In this document: piece after piece, positions 53,867-62,568 of the stretch
How positions within the stretch are numbered: position 1 is the first letter of the stretch
Layout: every line of letters begins with the position of its first letter
Assembly (NCBI GenBank): GCA_965206025.1
Contig: CBDBIU010000004.1
Span: forward strand, 2,046,001-2,110,000
DNA length: 64,000 nucleotides
Direction: 5' to 3'
Origin: G963668345 sp965206025
GTDB lineage: Bacteria; Acidobacteriota; Terriglobia; Bryobacterales; UBA6623
Position numbers and translations under genes: made by a program
The notes under the pieces: generated by a model
Database searches by the model: none
What the model saw: the letters and a program-made list of their open reading frames with translations, nothing else
Told to the model about the DNA's origin: nothing

Positions 53867-55300
53867 TTACCACTCCATCGATTTCCCGCGGCTGCTCATC
53901 GGACGGACTTCCAAACACCCCTTCCCCGTCGGCAGAAGCTTGCCGGGATTCAGGCGCCGATCGGGGTTGAAGACCACGATCAGCCGTTCCATCAATTCCA
54001 GGCTTTCGGGCGCGAACAGCAGCGGCATCAGATCGTTCTTTTCCATACCCACGCCGTGCTCGCCGGTGATGGCCCCTCCGGCCTTCACGCAGTACTCGAG
54101 AATTTCCGCCCCGGCGCGTTTCGTGCGTTCGAGCTCGTCGGGATTCCGGTCGTCGAACAGGATGATGGGATGCATGTTGCCGTCGCCGGCGTGAAAAATG
54201 TTGCTGATTTTCAGTTTGTATTTGTCGGAGACCTTGTAGATGAAGCGCAGGGTATCGGCGATCCGAGTACGCGGTACGACGCCGTCTTGGACGTAGTAGG
54301 TCGGGCTGACCCGTCCCACAGCACCGAAGGCGTTCTTGCGCCCCTTCCAGAGCAGATCACGCTCCTCGGCGGAACGCGCGATGCGCACTTCCCGAGCGTT
54401 ATTCTCCCGGCAAGCGTCGCCGATCTGCGCGACTTGCTCTTCCACGGTCTCTTGAAGACCCTCAACCTCGATCAGCAGCACGGCGTTGGCGTCCATCGGG
54501 TAGCCGGCGTGGGTCGCCTCCTCGACCATTCGCAACATGACGCCGTCGAGCATTTCGATCGCCGCCGGGACGACGGCCCGCTCCGTGATGGCGGCCACCG
54601 TGGAAGCAGCGTCTTCGGGCTCGTCGTAGACGGCCAGCAGCGTCTTGACCATTTCGGGCGACCGCATGAGCCGCACGATGACCTTGGTGACCAGCACCAT
54701 GGTTCCTTCCGAGCCGGTCAGCAAGCCCGTGAGGTCATAGCCCGGATGATCCGCTTCCTTGCCCCCGGTAGTGATAACAGTGCCGTCGGGCAGGACGGCT
54801 TCGACCCCTAAAACGTGGTTCGTCGTGACTCCGTAAGCCAGCGTGTGCGGCCCTCCTGCGTTTTCGGCGACGTTGCCCCCGATCGTGCACGCTCTTTGGC
54901 TGGAAGGGTCGGGAGCGTAGTAATATCCATTCCCCTGGACGGCTACGGAGATGTCCAGGTTCACGACACCGGGCTGCAAGACGGCGCACTCGTTTTCGAG
55001 ATCGATTTCGAGGATCTTGTTCATCCTGGCGAAGCCGATCATGATGCCGCCCTGGGTAGGGATCGTGCCTCCGCTTAGCCCGGTCCCCGCGCCGCGACCC
55101 ACCAGGGCTAGGTCGAACTGCTTGGCGATCTTAACGATGCCGACGACGTCTTCGGTCGTCGAGGGGAAGACGACGCATTCGGGACGGCCCTTCTCGATGC
55201 TCCCGTCGTACTCGTAAAGCATCAGGTCCTGGGGACGGTCGAGCAGGCCGCGGGGGCCGACGACGGTGCGCAAAGCCGCCAGCGCTTCGGTAGGGATCAC
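53867..55300 (-). CDS. glcD: FAD-linked oxidase, glycolate/D-lactate dehydrogenase type
   Basis: 477 residues with the VAO-type FAD domain: VGRGAGTGLSGGTIPTQGGI, then ACTIGGNVAENAGGPHTLAY GVTTNHVLG. The C-terminal cap domain has NIFHAGDGNMHPIILFD and GGAITGEHGVGMEKNDLMP, the conserved His and Glu/His motifs of GlcD-like enzymes. It oxidises a 2-hydroxyacid, probably glycolate or D-lactate, passing electrons to the respiratory chain. glcE and glcF are not adjacent, so the D-lactate type is equally likely. The start is GTG or ATG at 55300 (MIPTEALAAL). Confidence 0.9.
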   Translation of the reverse strand: MIPTEALAALRTVVGPRGLLDRPQDLMLYEYDGSIEKGRPECVVFPSTTEDVVGIVKIAKQFDLALVGRGAGTGLSGGTIPTQGGIMIGFARMNKILEIDLENECAVLQPGVVNLDISVAVQGNGYYYAPDPSSQRACTIGGNVAENAGGPHTLAYGVTTNHVLGVEAVLPDGTVITTGGKEADHPGYDLTGLLTGSEGTMVLVTKVIVRLMRSPEMVKTLLAVYDEPEDAASTVAAITERAVVPAAIEMLDGVMLRMVEEATHAGYPMDANAVLLIEVEGLQETVEEQVAQIGDACRENNAREVRIARSAEERDLLWKGRKNAFGAVGRVSPTYYVQDGVVPRTRIADTLRFIYKVSDKYKLKISNIFHAGDGNMHPIILFDDRNPDELERTKRAGAEILEYCVKAGGAITGEHGVGMEKNDLMPLLFAPESLELMERLIVVFNPDRRLNPGKLLPTGKGCLEVRPMSSRGKSMEW

Positions 55301-55397
55301 ACCTAGATGATATTACGTATCGCTTGCCGGGACATTCGCTTGCAGTGCAAGGCTCCCATGGGTTGCGTAGCGCAGCGGTTTTGTAGCGCGGGGCTTG

Positions 55398-55660
55398 GCG
55401 GCTGTTTGCCGAGACCCGCGGCGGTTGGCTCCGAGCCCAGAAAGAACCCGTAGCGTGATCTAGGCGGGCAGGCGCACTCTTCCCTTTCGCGCTATCGGTT
55501 CGTCGCCCGCCAGATCCGCGGTCGTTCGCTTTTGTGGCGCACGCATTCTTGCGTGCCGTGTCGCCATTCGTGGCGACATGTCTCGCTCGTGCGCCGCATC
55601 CTAGGCGGCTGCTTCACCTGCTTCCGCCAACAGAGCGTAGGGGCACGGCACGCCGTGCCC
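55398..55660. repeat. Dispersed short repeats before the membrane/propeller gene
   Basis: TTGCCGAGACCCGCGGCGGT (near 55409) matches a copy near 57165. GTGGCGCACGCATTCTTGCG (55537 on) matches one near 20157, where it is followed in the same way by TGCCGTGTCGCCA. GTAGGGGCACGGCACGCCGT (55637 on) is a REP-like palindrome related to the one at 8490. No gene is supported between 55301 and 55750, although a frame is open from 55532. Confidence 0.6.
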
Positions 55661-55750
55661 TGGGAACCCCACGGGGCCATTCGAGCATCCCCGGTCGCTC
55701 AGGCGAGCCATTACGGTAAACTGACCCGGACTGGCCCAAGACCTCCTACC

Positions 55751-57136
55751 ATGACGACAAAACCGAAGCCGGCGATCAGCCCAAGAGCGCCGGCATACGC
55801 AATCGGCCTCCTGGGGTCCTTCGCCACCTACCTCCTCCCGGTACTCGGGAGACACTTCACCCATCGTCCGTGGGGACCGCTGCTGCTCGAGGAGATCGAC
55901 CGGTACCCCGCCGGCGGCGCGGCGGGATGGTTCGCCGGGGACCTGACTCTCGCGCTGGTTCTACAGGCTGCCGCCGCCCTGCTGTTGTACCGGCTCGTTC
56001 GCCGACCGGGCTGGTTTGCCATCATGGCCGTAGTGGCCTCCATCCCGGCTTTTATTTTGATCTTGAACGTAGCGCACGGAGGGCGGTTTCCTCCCCCTTT
56101 TCCGATCGAAGCCGACAGTGCCAGGGAACAAGCCGATTGGGAAGCGGAGTGTAGTGTATCCGGCTACCAAGTCTCACCCGCGGCGCGGCCTCTGAACATG
56201 TCGCTCGAAAGAGCGGCGCAAGCGTGGCTTCGCCGGCCCAGTGACGGTGAAAACGCTATCTTGCAAATGCCTGGGTGCGAGATCAGCGAAGTGAGCTTCG
56301 ATATCGGCGAGTACCAGCATATCGGCTACGCCGTCGAGAATGGCCGGATGCTTTACGTTACGAAGAGTGGTCCCGACTGGCGCCAGCATTGGTGGTATTG
56401 GCCCGGCTCGGGAAGCGACCTGCGGCCTCTTGACTGGCCGCGGCAGCCTGACGGGAACCCGCCGGTTCTCTCAAACGACGGAGAATGGGTAGGCTGGCTT
56501 GCGTTTCCCGACAACGAATCGAAGCAGCGCTTTCCGAGGGTCTTCATGCGATCCTTGTCAACCGACGAAGAGATCACGGTAGATTTCAAGCCTTTAGACA
56601 ACGCCCACTTCCCTTACCGCTTGCTGAGCTTCGACATGGATCAGCCGGAGATCGTGCTGCGGAGAGGCCTCTCCGACTTTCTGGGTCTGGATCTCGAGGG
56701 AAATCTCCGCTGGGGCCCTATCGCTCCGGCCGGTGCTAACGCGCTCGACCGGCAGTTTCGACGAGTCGCCGACGGTTGGGTTGCCTGGGGAGGGTCCGAC
56801 CAAGACGGTTCGGACGCGATCGTCTGGACCATGCGCGGTGAATCGGGGAGTCACACGGTCTTGAGGGGACGGAAAATCCATTCCGTCGCCATCGAACCCG
56901 AGAGGAGCTTGATCGCTGTGAGCGTCTCATGCACTTATTGCGGACACGATGTGGTCCGCGATGCCGTCTACGTCTTCCGCGTCTCCGATGGCCTGGAGGT
57001 ATTCCGCAAGAGCTTGAAGCGCCGGAAGGGCCACATTCAGATCCAGTTTCTGGGAACGGAGTTCTTCGCCTATCCCGACGGCGGCGAGTTGCACGTGCTG
57101 CGGATTCCCCAGGAGGCGACGGCAAACAACCACTAG
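55751..57136 (+). CDS. Membrane-anchored protein with a beta-propeller-like exterior domain
   Basis: 461 residues from ATG 55751. The N-terminal third has three to four hydrophobic helices (AYAIGLLGSFATYLLPVLG, LALVLQAAAALLLY, WFAIMAVVASIPAFILILNV). The rest is a soluble, Trp-rich domain with repeated beta blades (GRMLYVTKSGPDWRQHWWYW, LSNDGEWVGWLAFPDNES, VADGWVAWGGSDQDGSDAIV), resembling WD40-type or TolB-like propellers. Function unknown. The frame is open to 55532, but that part is repeat-derived. It converges with nadK, separated by 274 bp holding one shared short repeat and no gene. Confidence 0.68.
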   Translation: MTTKPKPAISPRAPAYAIGLLGSFATYLLPVLGRHFTHRPWGPLLLEEIDRYPAGGAAGWFAGDLTLALVLQAAAALLLYRLVRRPGWFAIMAVVASIPAFILILNVAHGGRFPPPFPIEADSAREQADWEAECSVSGYQVSPAARPLNMSLERAAQAWLRRPSDGENAILQMPGCEISEVSFDIGEYQHIGYAVENGRMLYVTKSGPDWRQHWWYWPGSGSDLRPLDWPRQPDGNPPVLSNDGEWVGWLAFPDNESKQRFPRVFMRSLSTDEEITVDFKPLDNAHFPYRLLSFDMDQPEIVLRRGLSDFLGLDLEGNLRWGPIAPAGANALDRQFRRVADGWVAWGGSDQDGSDAIVWTMRGESGSHTVLRGRKIHSVAIEPERSLIAVSVSCTYCGHDVVRDAVYVFRVSDGLEVFRKSLKRRKGHIQIQFLGTEFFAYPDGGELHVLRIPQEATANNH

Positions 57137-57410
57137 CCCCCGGTAGCTCAGGCTGCGGCGGCCGTTTTGCCGAGACCCGCGGCCGTTGGCCGTCGCTGAC
57201 CGTTTGCGTGGACAAACAGGGCAGGGGGCATCGGGGCACTCACAGCCAACGGCGACACTTGACAAGCTCGCTATTCTAAAAGGGGGACCCACTGGCCGGC
57301 ACTGTGCTCGACCAGCGACAAAGAAAATACGAAACAAACCAAATTTTCCGCAACCCGCCCGGAATCAACGTGTTGCGGAGGCCCGCTGCGGTCGGAAACC
57401 AGCAGGCCGC

Positions 57411-58265
57411 CTACCCCTCGCCCCACCTCATCTTGCTGCGCAACACTTCGAAGAAGCGCACCCGCTGGGGCTGGATGACCTTCACCGAGTGATCGGCTCG
57501 TCGGGCGCGAATGCGGTCAAGCTGGTGGAGGGCGATGCCGACTTGGCCGTCGACGGTGAGATAGGCATCCTCTCCGCGGCGAAGCACCACCTCAACCTTC
57601 GAGCCTTCCGACACCAGCACGGGACGATTGGTCAACGTGTGTGGACAGATGGGGGTCACCGAGATCGCTGAGACGGAGGGCAAGATGACGGGACCGCCCG
57701 CCGAAAGTGAATAGGCTGTCGACCCGGTCGGAGTCGACAGGACCAGACCATCCGCGCGATAGCTGCAGACGAACTCCCCGTCGACAAAGCCGTCGAGCTC
57801 CAGCAATCGGGCCACGGCAGCCTTGTTGATCACCACATCGTTGAGGGCATGGTAGGTTTCCACGGACTCGTTGCCGCGCATGATTTCAGCTTGCAGCACT
57901 GATCGGGACTCAACGGAGTAGTCGCCGGCGAGCACGCGCTCCAAGTGGGGCAGCAACTCATCCGGGCCAGTCGTCATCATGAAACCCAGTCCGCCGAGGT
58001 TCACCGCCAAGATCGGCGTTTCACGCGCCCCGACGGCTCGCGCCGCGGAGAGAAGCGTCCCATCACCGCCCAGCACCACAAGCAAGTCGAACCCCTCCGG
58101 CAGCTCCTCGCGCCGAAAGCCTCCCTCGCGGCCCAAATGACCCGCGGTGACGACGTCATACTCGGCGGCCACACCCTGCTGATCGAGCCAAGCGAGTAGC
58201 TTCGTCACGAGGGGGGGGATGTCTTCCCTGCCCGGCTTTGACACGATGCCGACTCGGCGAATCAT
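57411..58265 (-). CDS. nadK: NAD kinase
   Basis: NAD kinase phosphorylates NAD+ to NADP+ in the cytoplasm. It has 284 residues. The GGDGT motif is at residues 66-70 (LLVVLGGDGTLLSAAR), with the NE/D-type motif in ALNDVVINKA, and the downstream GDGLVLSTPTGSTAYSLSAG GP is a conserved NAD-binding region, here RADGLVLSTPTGSTAYS. It is last in the xseB-ispA-tlyA-nadK operon, starting one base after the tlyA stop. It also supplies NADP for the zwf pathway encoded nearby. Confidence 0.95.
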   Translation of the reverse strand: MIRRVGIVSKPGREDIPPLVTKLLAWLDQQGVAAEYDVVTAGHLGREGGFRREELPEGFDLLVVLGGDGTLLSAARAVGARETPILAVNLGGLGFMMTTGPDELLPHLERVLAGDYSVESRSVLQAEIMRGNESVETYHALNDVVINKAAVARLLELDGFVDGEFVCSYRADGLVLSTPTGSTAYSLSAGGPVILPSVSAISVTPICPHTLTNRPVLVSEGSKVEVVLRRGEDAYLTVDGQVGIALHQLDRIRARRADHSVKVIQPQRVRFFEVLRSKMRWGEG

Positions 58266-58266
58266 C

Positions 58267-59010
58267 TCAACTCAGTCCTCCCCACGCATGGAGAAGAAAC
58301 TCCTGATTACCCTCCGCCCCCAGGATCGGGCTGGCCATCTCTTCGAATCGACCGAATCCGCATTCTTCTAAAGCCTGTCGCACCTTCTCCACCGCTTGGC
58401 GATGCAGCACCGGGTCGCGAACGATCCCGCCTTTGCCGACGTCTGCCTTGCCAACCTCGAACTGCGGCTTCACCAGCACGACCACTTCGCCGCCGGGCTC
58501 GAGCAAAGGGGCCAACGCGGGGACGATTAGCGTAGCAGAAATGAAGCTCACATCACAGCAGGCCAGCTCGATCGCTTCAGGAACGATCCGGTCGGTCAGA
58601 TAGCGGGCGTTCACGCCTTCGCGGACGACAACCCGGGGATCGCGGCGAATATTCCAGTGCAACTGCCCCTTGCCGACGTCAATGGCGTATACCTTGCCGG
58701 CCCCCCTCTGGAGCAGGCAGTCGGTGAAGCCCCCCGTGGAGGCGCCGATGTCCAGGCAGATTTTCCCTTTGACTTCGATCGAAAATCCTTCTACAGCCGC
58801 CTCCAGTTTCGCTCCGGCGCGGCTGACATACTTTGCGGGCGCGCCAAGTAGGCGGATCTGAGCCTGGGCGTGAACTTGGTGGCCCGGTTTAGCGACTTTC
58901 TGCTCGTCCGCCAGGACTTGCCCGGCCATGACCATCGCCTGCGCCTTTTCCCGGGACTCCGCCAGCCCCCGATCGACCAGCAGCCGATCGATGCGCACGC
59001 GCGGTTTCAT
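58267..59010 (-). CDS. tlyA: TlyA-family 23S/16S rRNA 2'-O-methyltransferase (hemolysin A-like)
   Basis: 247 residues with an N-terminal S4 RNA-binding domain (VRIDRLLVDRGLAESREKAQ AMVMAGQVLADEQKV) and an FtsJ-like Rossmann methyltransferase domain. The SAM motif is KICLDIGASTGGFTDCLLQR, followed by VYAIDVGKGQLHW and the catalytic-type KPQFEVGK. The family methylates ribosomal RNA and is often called hemolysin A. It overlaps ispA by 4 bp. Confidence 0.93.
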   Translation of the reverse strand: MKPRVRIDRLLVDRGLAESREKAQAMVMAGQVLADEQKVAKPGHQVHAQAQIRLLGAPAKYVSRAGAKLEAAVEGFSIEVKGKICLDIGASTGGFTDCLLQRGAGKVYAIDVGKGQLHWNIRRDPRVVVREGVNARYLTDRIVPEAIELACCDVSFISATLIVPALAPLLEPGGEVVVLVKPQFEVGKADVGKGGIVRDPVLHRQAVEKVRQALEECGFGRFEEMASPILGAEGNQEFLLHAWGGLS

Positions 59011-59891
59011 GCTGTCCGGTTTACGATCTTGTCGGCGATTTGGCGCAGTCTCAGTGCCCGGTCGCCGAAGGAGTCGAGAGCGTCGCAGGCGAGCGTGAAG
59101 TACTCGATGGCGCGCTTCCGCGCCCCATCGACACCGTAAAGGGCCGGGAACGTCGCCTTCTGCTGCGCGGCATCCTTGCCGACCGTCTTGCCCAACGTCC
59201 GCGACGTCGAAACGACATCGAGGACGTCATCGACGATTTGAAAAACCAGTCCGATCTGTTCCCCGTAACGGCTCAGCGCCTGGTAGTCATCTTTGGACGC
59301 ACCGGCATAAATAGCGCCCAAACGAACGGAGCCGCGAATCAAAGCCGCGGTCTTCGAGCGATGAATATAGTGCAACTGCTCTTCTTCGACCGGCTTGCCT
59401 TCGGCTTCGAGGTCGGCAACCTGTCCGCCGATCATTCCGCCGACCGTACCCGCGGCCAGCGAAAGCTCCTGTGTGAGGCGGACTCTTCGCTCGGGCCCGA
59501 TGTCGTTCATCTCCGAGAGCACCTGAAAGGCTAGCGTCAGCAGCGCGTCGCCGGCCAAAATGGCCGTGGCCTCGCCAAACACCTTGTGGCAGGTCGGTTG
59601 GCCGCGCCGGTAGTCGTCGTTGTCGAGCGCCGGCAGGTCGTCGTGGATCAGCGAGTAGGTGTGAATCAGCTCAACCGCGCAGGCGGCCGACTCGATCCCC
59701 CCAACCGTTCCGCCGACCGCTTCAGCACTCGCCATCGAGAGCAGCGGCCGAATCCGCTTGCCCCCGGCGAAGACGCTGTGGCGCATCGCTCGATGGATGG
59801 TTTGCGGGTACTCCTTTTCGTCGGGAAGCAGCCGGTCGAGAGTTCGGTTGACCGACTCACGGCGTTCGGAAAGATACTGGTCGAGCGTCAC
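59007..59891 (-). CDS. ispA: Farnesyl/geranyl diphosphate synthase
   Basis: A short-chain trans-prenyl synthase extending DMAPP with IPP. It has 294 residues. The first aspartate-rich motif is DDLPALDND (from residue 84); the second is in GLVFQIVDDVLDVVSTSRTL GK. GGKRIRPLL is the IPP-binding segment. Overlaps of 4 bp with both xseB and tlyA make a coupled operon, a common arrangement with xseB and dxs elsewhere. dxs is not present here. Confidence 0.95.
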   Translation of the reverse strand: MTLDQYLSERRESVNRTLDRLLPDEKEYPQTIHRAMRHSVFAGGKRIRPLLSMASAEAVGGTVGGIESAACAVELIHTYSLIHDDLPALDNDDYRRGQPTCHKVFGEATAILAGDALLTLAFQVLSEMNDIGPERRVRLTQELSLAAGTVGGMIGGQVADLEAEGKPVEEEQLHYIHRSKTAALIRGSVRLGAIYAGASKDDYQALSRYGEQIGLVFQIVDDVLDVVSTSRTLGKTVGKDAAQQKATFPALYGVDGARKRAIEYFTLACDALDSFGDRALRLRQIADKIVNRTA

Positions 59892-60154
59892 GCTTCGGGT
59901 TCACCGTCCTCGACCTGGAATGGTTTCGCTTCGACCCGGCCCTGCTTCTTGAGTAGAATTTCTACTTTCCCTTCGGCCTCTTGCAACTGCTTTCGGCACG
60001 CTTCGCTCAAGCGGACGCCTTTTTCAAACAGCGCGAGCGATTTCTCAAGCGGCAATTCCCCATCCTCCAACTGTTTGACGATCGTTTCCAGCTGGTCGAG
60101 GCCTTCTTCAAACGCCGGCGCCTTGGTTTTCTTTTCCGACTTCTTCTCGGGCAT
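59888..60154 (-). CDS. xseB: Exodeoxyribonuclease VII small subunit
   Basis: 88 residues, mainly helical. FEEGLDQLETIVKQLEDGEL PLEKSLALFEKGVRLSEACR is the family core. It combines with XseA to degrade single-stranded DNA. The large-subunit gene is not in the window. It is first in the operon with ispA, tlyA and nadK. Confidence 0.95.
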   Translation of the reverse strand: MPEKKSEKKTKAPAFEEGLDQLETIVKQLEDGELPLEKSLALFEKGVRLSEACRKQLQEAEGKVEILLKKQGRVEAKPFQVEDGEPEA

Positions 60155-60291
60155 GTAGTGTTATTGTAGGCGGCGCGTTGTCCTTCTGCCAACGGTGGGG
60201 GATCAGTGCCGGGCTGCCGAAAAAGTCACGCACCCGACGCGGGTTGATGGAGGGGGACTCGTGAGTTGGCGGGCTTACCCCCATCCCCCTA

Positions 60292-60535
60292 GCCCGCTTT
60301 TCTCACCGCGTGGCGAGGCGAAGTGCGTCAGAAGCCCGTCAGTACAAGGCGCGCGCCGCTCGGCACCGCATTTCTTAATAATGCGGGCGTACTTTTGCGG
60401 GTGCGGCTTGGCCGGCTCGCATCTTGTTGCTGCCGAAGTAAGCAGCGACTTCCGTTGGCGTCCGACCGGGAAAGTACGTTGAGCACGACGAGCAAGCGCA
60501 ACGCCGTAACGACGGGCCGCCGGCTCATAGATCGA
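60292..60535 (+). mobile_element. Longer, rearranged copy of the GCCCGC-ended MITE
   Basis: TA (60290-60291) precedes GCCCGCTTTTCTCACCGCGT. The interior (AGAAGCCCGTCAGTACAAGG, GAGCAAGCGCAACGCCGTAA) is shared with the other copies. It is split by an extra stretch of about 80 bp (60394-60474), and the right end is degraded around GGGCCGCCGGC. Because of these changes it is probably old. The rest of the gap to 60604 has no gene. Confidence 0.65.
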
Positions 60536-60604
60536 TTGAACACAATACGGGTAACCCCGCTAGAGGTGGACTTCGAACTCGAGGGCGCCCCTGTACGCTC
60601 TATT

Positions 60605-61616
60605 TCATTTCTCACTCGTGCGCGGCGGAGCGTCCGTCGTTGTGGAGGCATCGGATAAGAACGGGTCGGAGGTAACGGCCTGCCGCGGTTCCTCATTCAC
60701 GTGTAGGCGAAAAACGTCCGGGCGGGCGTAGTGCCCAGTCACATCGAAATCGTACTTGCCGCGTACTACATCGTCCAGGTCCAGATTGGCGGTAAGGATC
60801 GTTTCACCCTCGAAATTCGGTCCCGCCGCCACCTTGCCGAGCGGATTCACAATGCAACTGCCGCCTCGCATGAGAACCGTTGTCGGATCGTCTCCCTCGA
60901 GGGCCCCATACCCATCCGGGCAATCACCGCGGGTAAGAAACTGACACGAGGAAAGGACGAAGCAGCGCCCTTCGAGCGCAATGTGACGTACGGTAGAGAA
61001 CCATGTCTCACGGTCATCGGCCGTCGGGGCGCAATAGATTTCGACGCCCTTCGAATACATTGCGGTGCGCAGCAGCGGCATGTAATTTTCCCAGCAGATC
61101 ACCGCGCCCAGCTTGCCCAGCGGCGTGTCAAAAACCGGCATCGTCGAGCCGTCTCCGAATCCCCAAATCAGCCGCTCCATGGCGGTGGGCATGAGTTTGC
61201 GATGCATCGTCGAGCCGTCTCCGAATCCCCAAATTGCCGAGCAGTGTAGCGTCGGGAGCGAAGAAAAGCACGGTGCAATACAGCGTCCCGCCGTCGCGCT
61301 CGATGACTCCGATCACTAGGTAGATGCCATGCTTGCCGGCAACGTCGGCGAGGCTTTCGGTGGCGGGACCGGGAACGTCAATGGCGCTTTCCCAGTAGCG
61401 CCGAAACTCTTCCCGGCCCTCGGGGCGGCGGACTCCCACCCGGGCGCCGAAATCCAGCCCTTTGGGATAACCCGAGACGAAAGCTTCCGGAAAGAGGACG
61501 ATTTGCGCATGGAGTCCCGCGGCCCGGGCGGCAAGGGCGGCGACCTTCTCAATCGTAGCCGCCGAGTCGAAAACAACCGGAGCGGCCTGCAATACGGCGG
61601 CGCGGACACTTCGCAT
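60605..61616 (-). pseudogene. Nitrilase/carbon-nitrogen hydrolase, frameshifted by an internal 31-bp duplication
   Basis: From ATG 61616 (MRSVRAAVLQAAPVVFDSAA) the frame gives the catalytic Glu in LFPEAFVSGYPKG. A second frame starting near 61207 holds the catalytic Lys (HRKLMPTAMERLIWGFGDG) and Cys (GAVICWENYMPLLRTAMYSK), so the full triad survives. Between them, 31 bases (61138-61168) are duplicated at 61204-61234, replacing the few expected bases of a LLGKHRK join. This shifts the frame and leads to an early stop. The N-terminal ORF ends at 61128. The family hydrolyses nitriles or amides. This could also be an assembly error. Confidence 0.8.
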
Positions 61617-61672
61617 AGCAGTTCTGATCGTAGCGTACTGGGAGCGGCCGCGTAACCGTCAGAGAGTTGCTC

Positions 61673-61772
61673 AGTGCGGGGTGATTCTGAAAAGGGGAGC
61701 GTTTCCAACAAAACGATCTTGAAACGACATGGGCCGCGTCGGGGCGCGCCGCGGGTGAATGCGAGTCGCCAG
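61673..61772 (+). repeat. About 100-bp dispersed repeat, copy 2
   Basis: A diverged counterpart of 50377-50475, beginning GGGGTGATTCTGAAAAGG and ending near GCGGGTGAATGCGAGTCGCC. It lies between the broken nitrilase gene and thpR. The remaining stretch to 61911 shows no gene. Confidence 0.55.
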
Positions 61773-61911
61773 GCAAGGTCTCACGCCGCGGCAGATGAGC
61801 GAGTTTGTGGCTGCGTTAGGCGGGACCCGGTGTGCCTACGGGACCTCCACCGCCCCCTTTCGGGGACGCCTTTCCACGGATGTTTCAGCCTCGACCCAGG
61901 CCGACAAGCAA

Positions 61912-62526
61912 TCAAAAACCGCCGCTGCCGAACATGCGGCCCGAGGCATGAGCTGCCTGGGAAAGGGGAGCGATGAAGGGGAATTCAGCCAGTTTGCGAT
62001 AGATCGGCCCCGACTGGGTCGTCGTGCTCTCGAAAAGCACAAAGCGGTCCGGGCTAATCGTTCCGAATTCGCGGCTGGGGAGATCTTCCACGGCTCCCAG
62101 AAGGTCGTCAAGACTGACGTCTTTACCGACTCGGCCGAGGGTGAGATGGGGCTGATAGGGGCGAACTTCCGGCGCGATGCCCAGCGGTTGCAGCGCAGTG
62201 TCGACGCTGCTGGCCAGCTTGCGAAGACCCGGGGTGTTTTCGGCCCCCACCCAAAACACTCGGGGGGAGCGAGCATGGGGGAAAAACCCCATCCCGGCCA
62301 GCGGAACGTTAAGCGCCGTATGCACCGAAGGCAACTTGACCTCGCTACAAGCGCGGATGACTTCCTCCAGCCGCTCTCCCGGCCACTTGCCGATGTATTT
62401 GAGCGTGACGTGCATATTCAGCGGGTGAACCCAGCGGACCCCGCCATAGGGGCTGAGTCGCCGCACCAGATCGGTAAGATGCGCGATGACTTTGGAATTC
62501 AACTCCAGCGCGGTAAAAAGACGCAT
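61912..62526 (-). CDS. thpR: RNA 2',3'-cyclic phosphodiesterase (LigT/ThpR)
   Basis: 204 residues of the 2H phosphoesterase superfamily. The two catalytic HxTx motifs are HVTL (HPLNMHVTLKYIGKWPGE) and HLTL (VRPYQPHLTLGRVGKDVSL). The N-terminal MRLFTALELNSKVIAHL is typical for ThpR. It opens 2',3'-cyclic phosphates on RNA. It is a single gene next to small exported proteins. Confidence 0.92.
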   Translation of the reverse strand: MRLFTALELNSKVIAHLTDLVRRLSPYGGVRWVHPLNMHVTLKYIGKWPGERLEEVIRACSEVKLPSVHTALNVPLAGMGFFPHARSPRVFWVGAENTPGLRKLASSVDTALQPLGIAPEVRPYQPHLTLGRVGKDVSLDDLLGAVEDLPSREFGTISPDRFVLFESTTTQSGPIYRKLAEFPFIAPLSQAAHASGRMFGSGGF

Positions 62527-62568
62527 ATCGTTTGAGTGTAGCGTAGAACGTCCCCCGGCAATCCAGCG

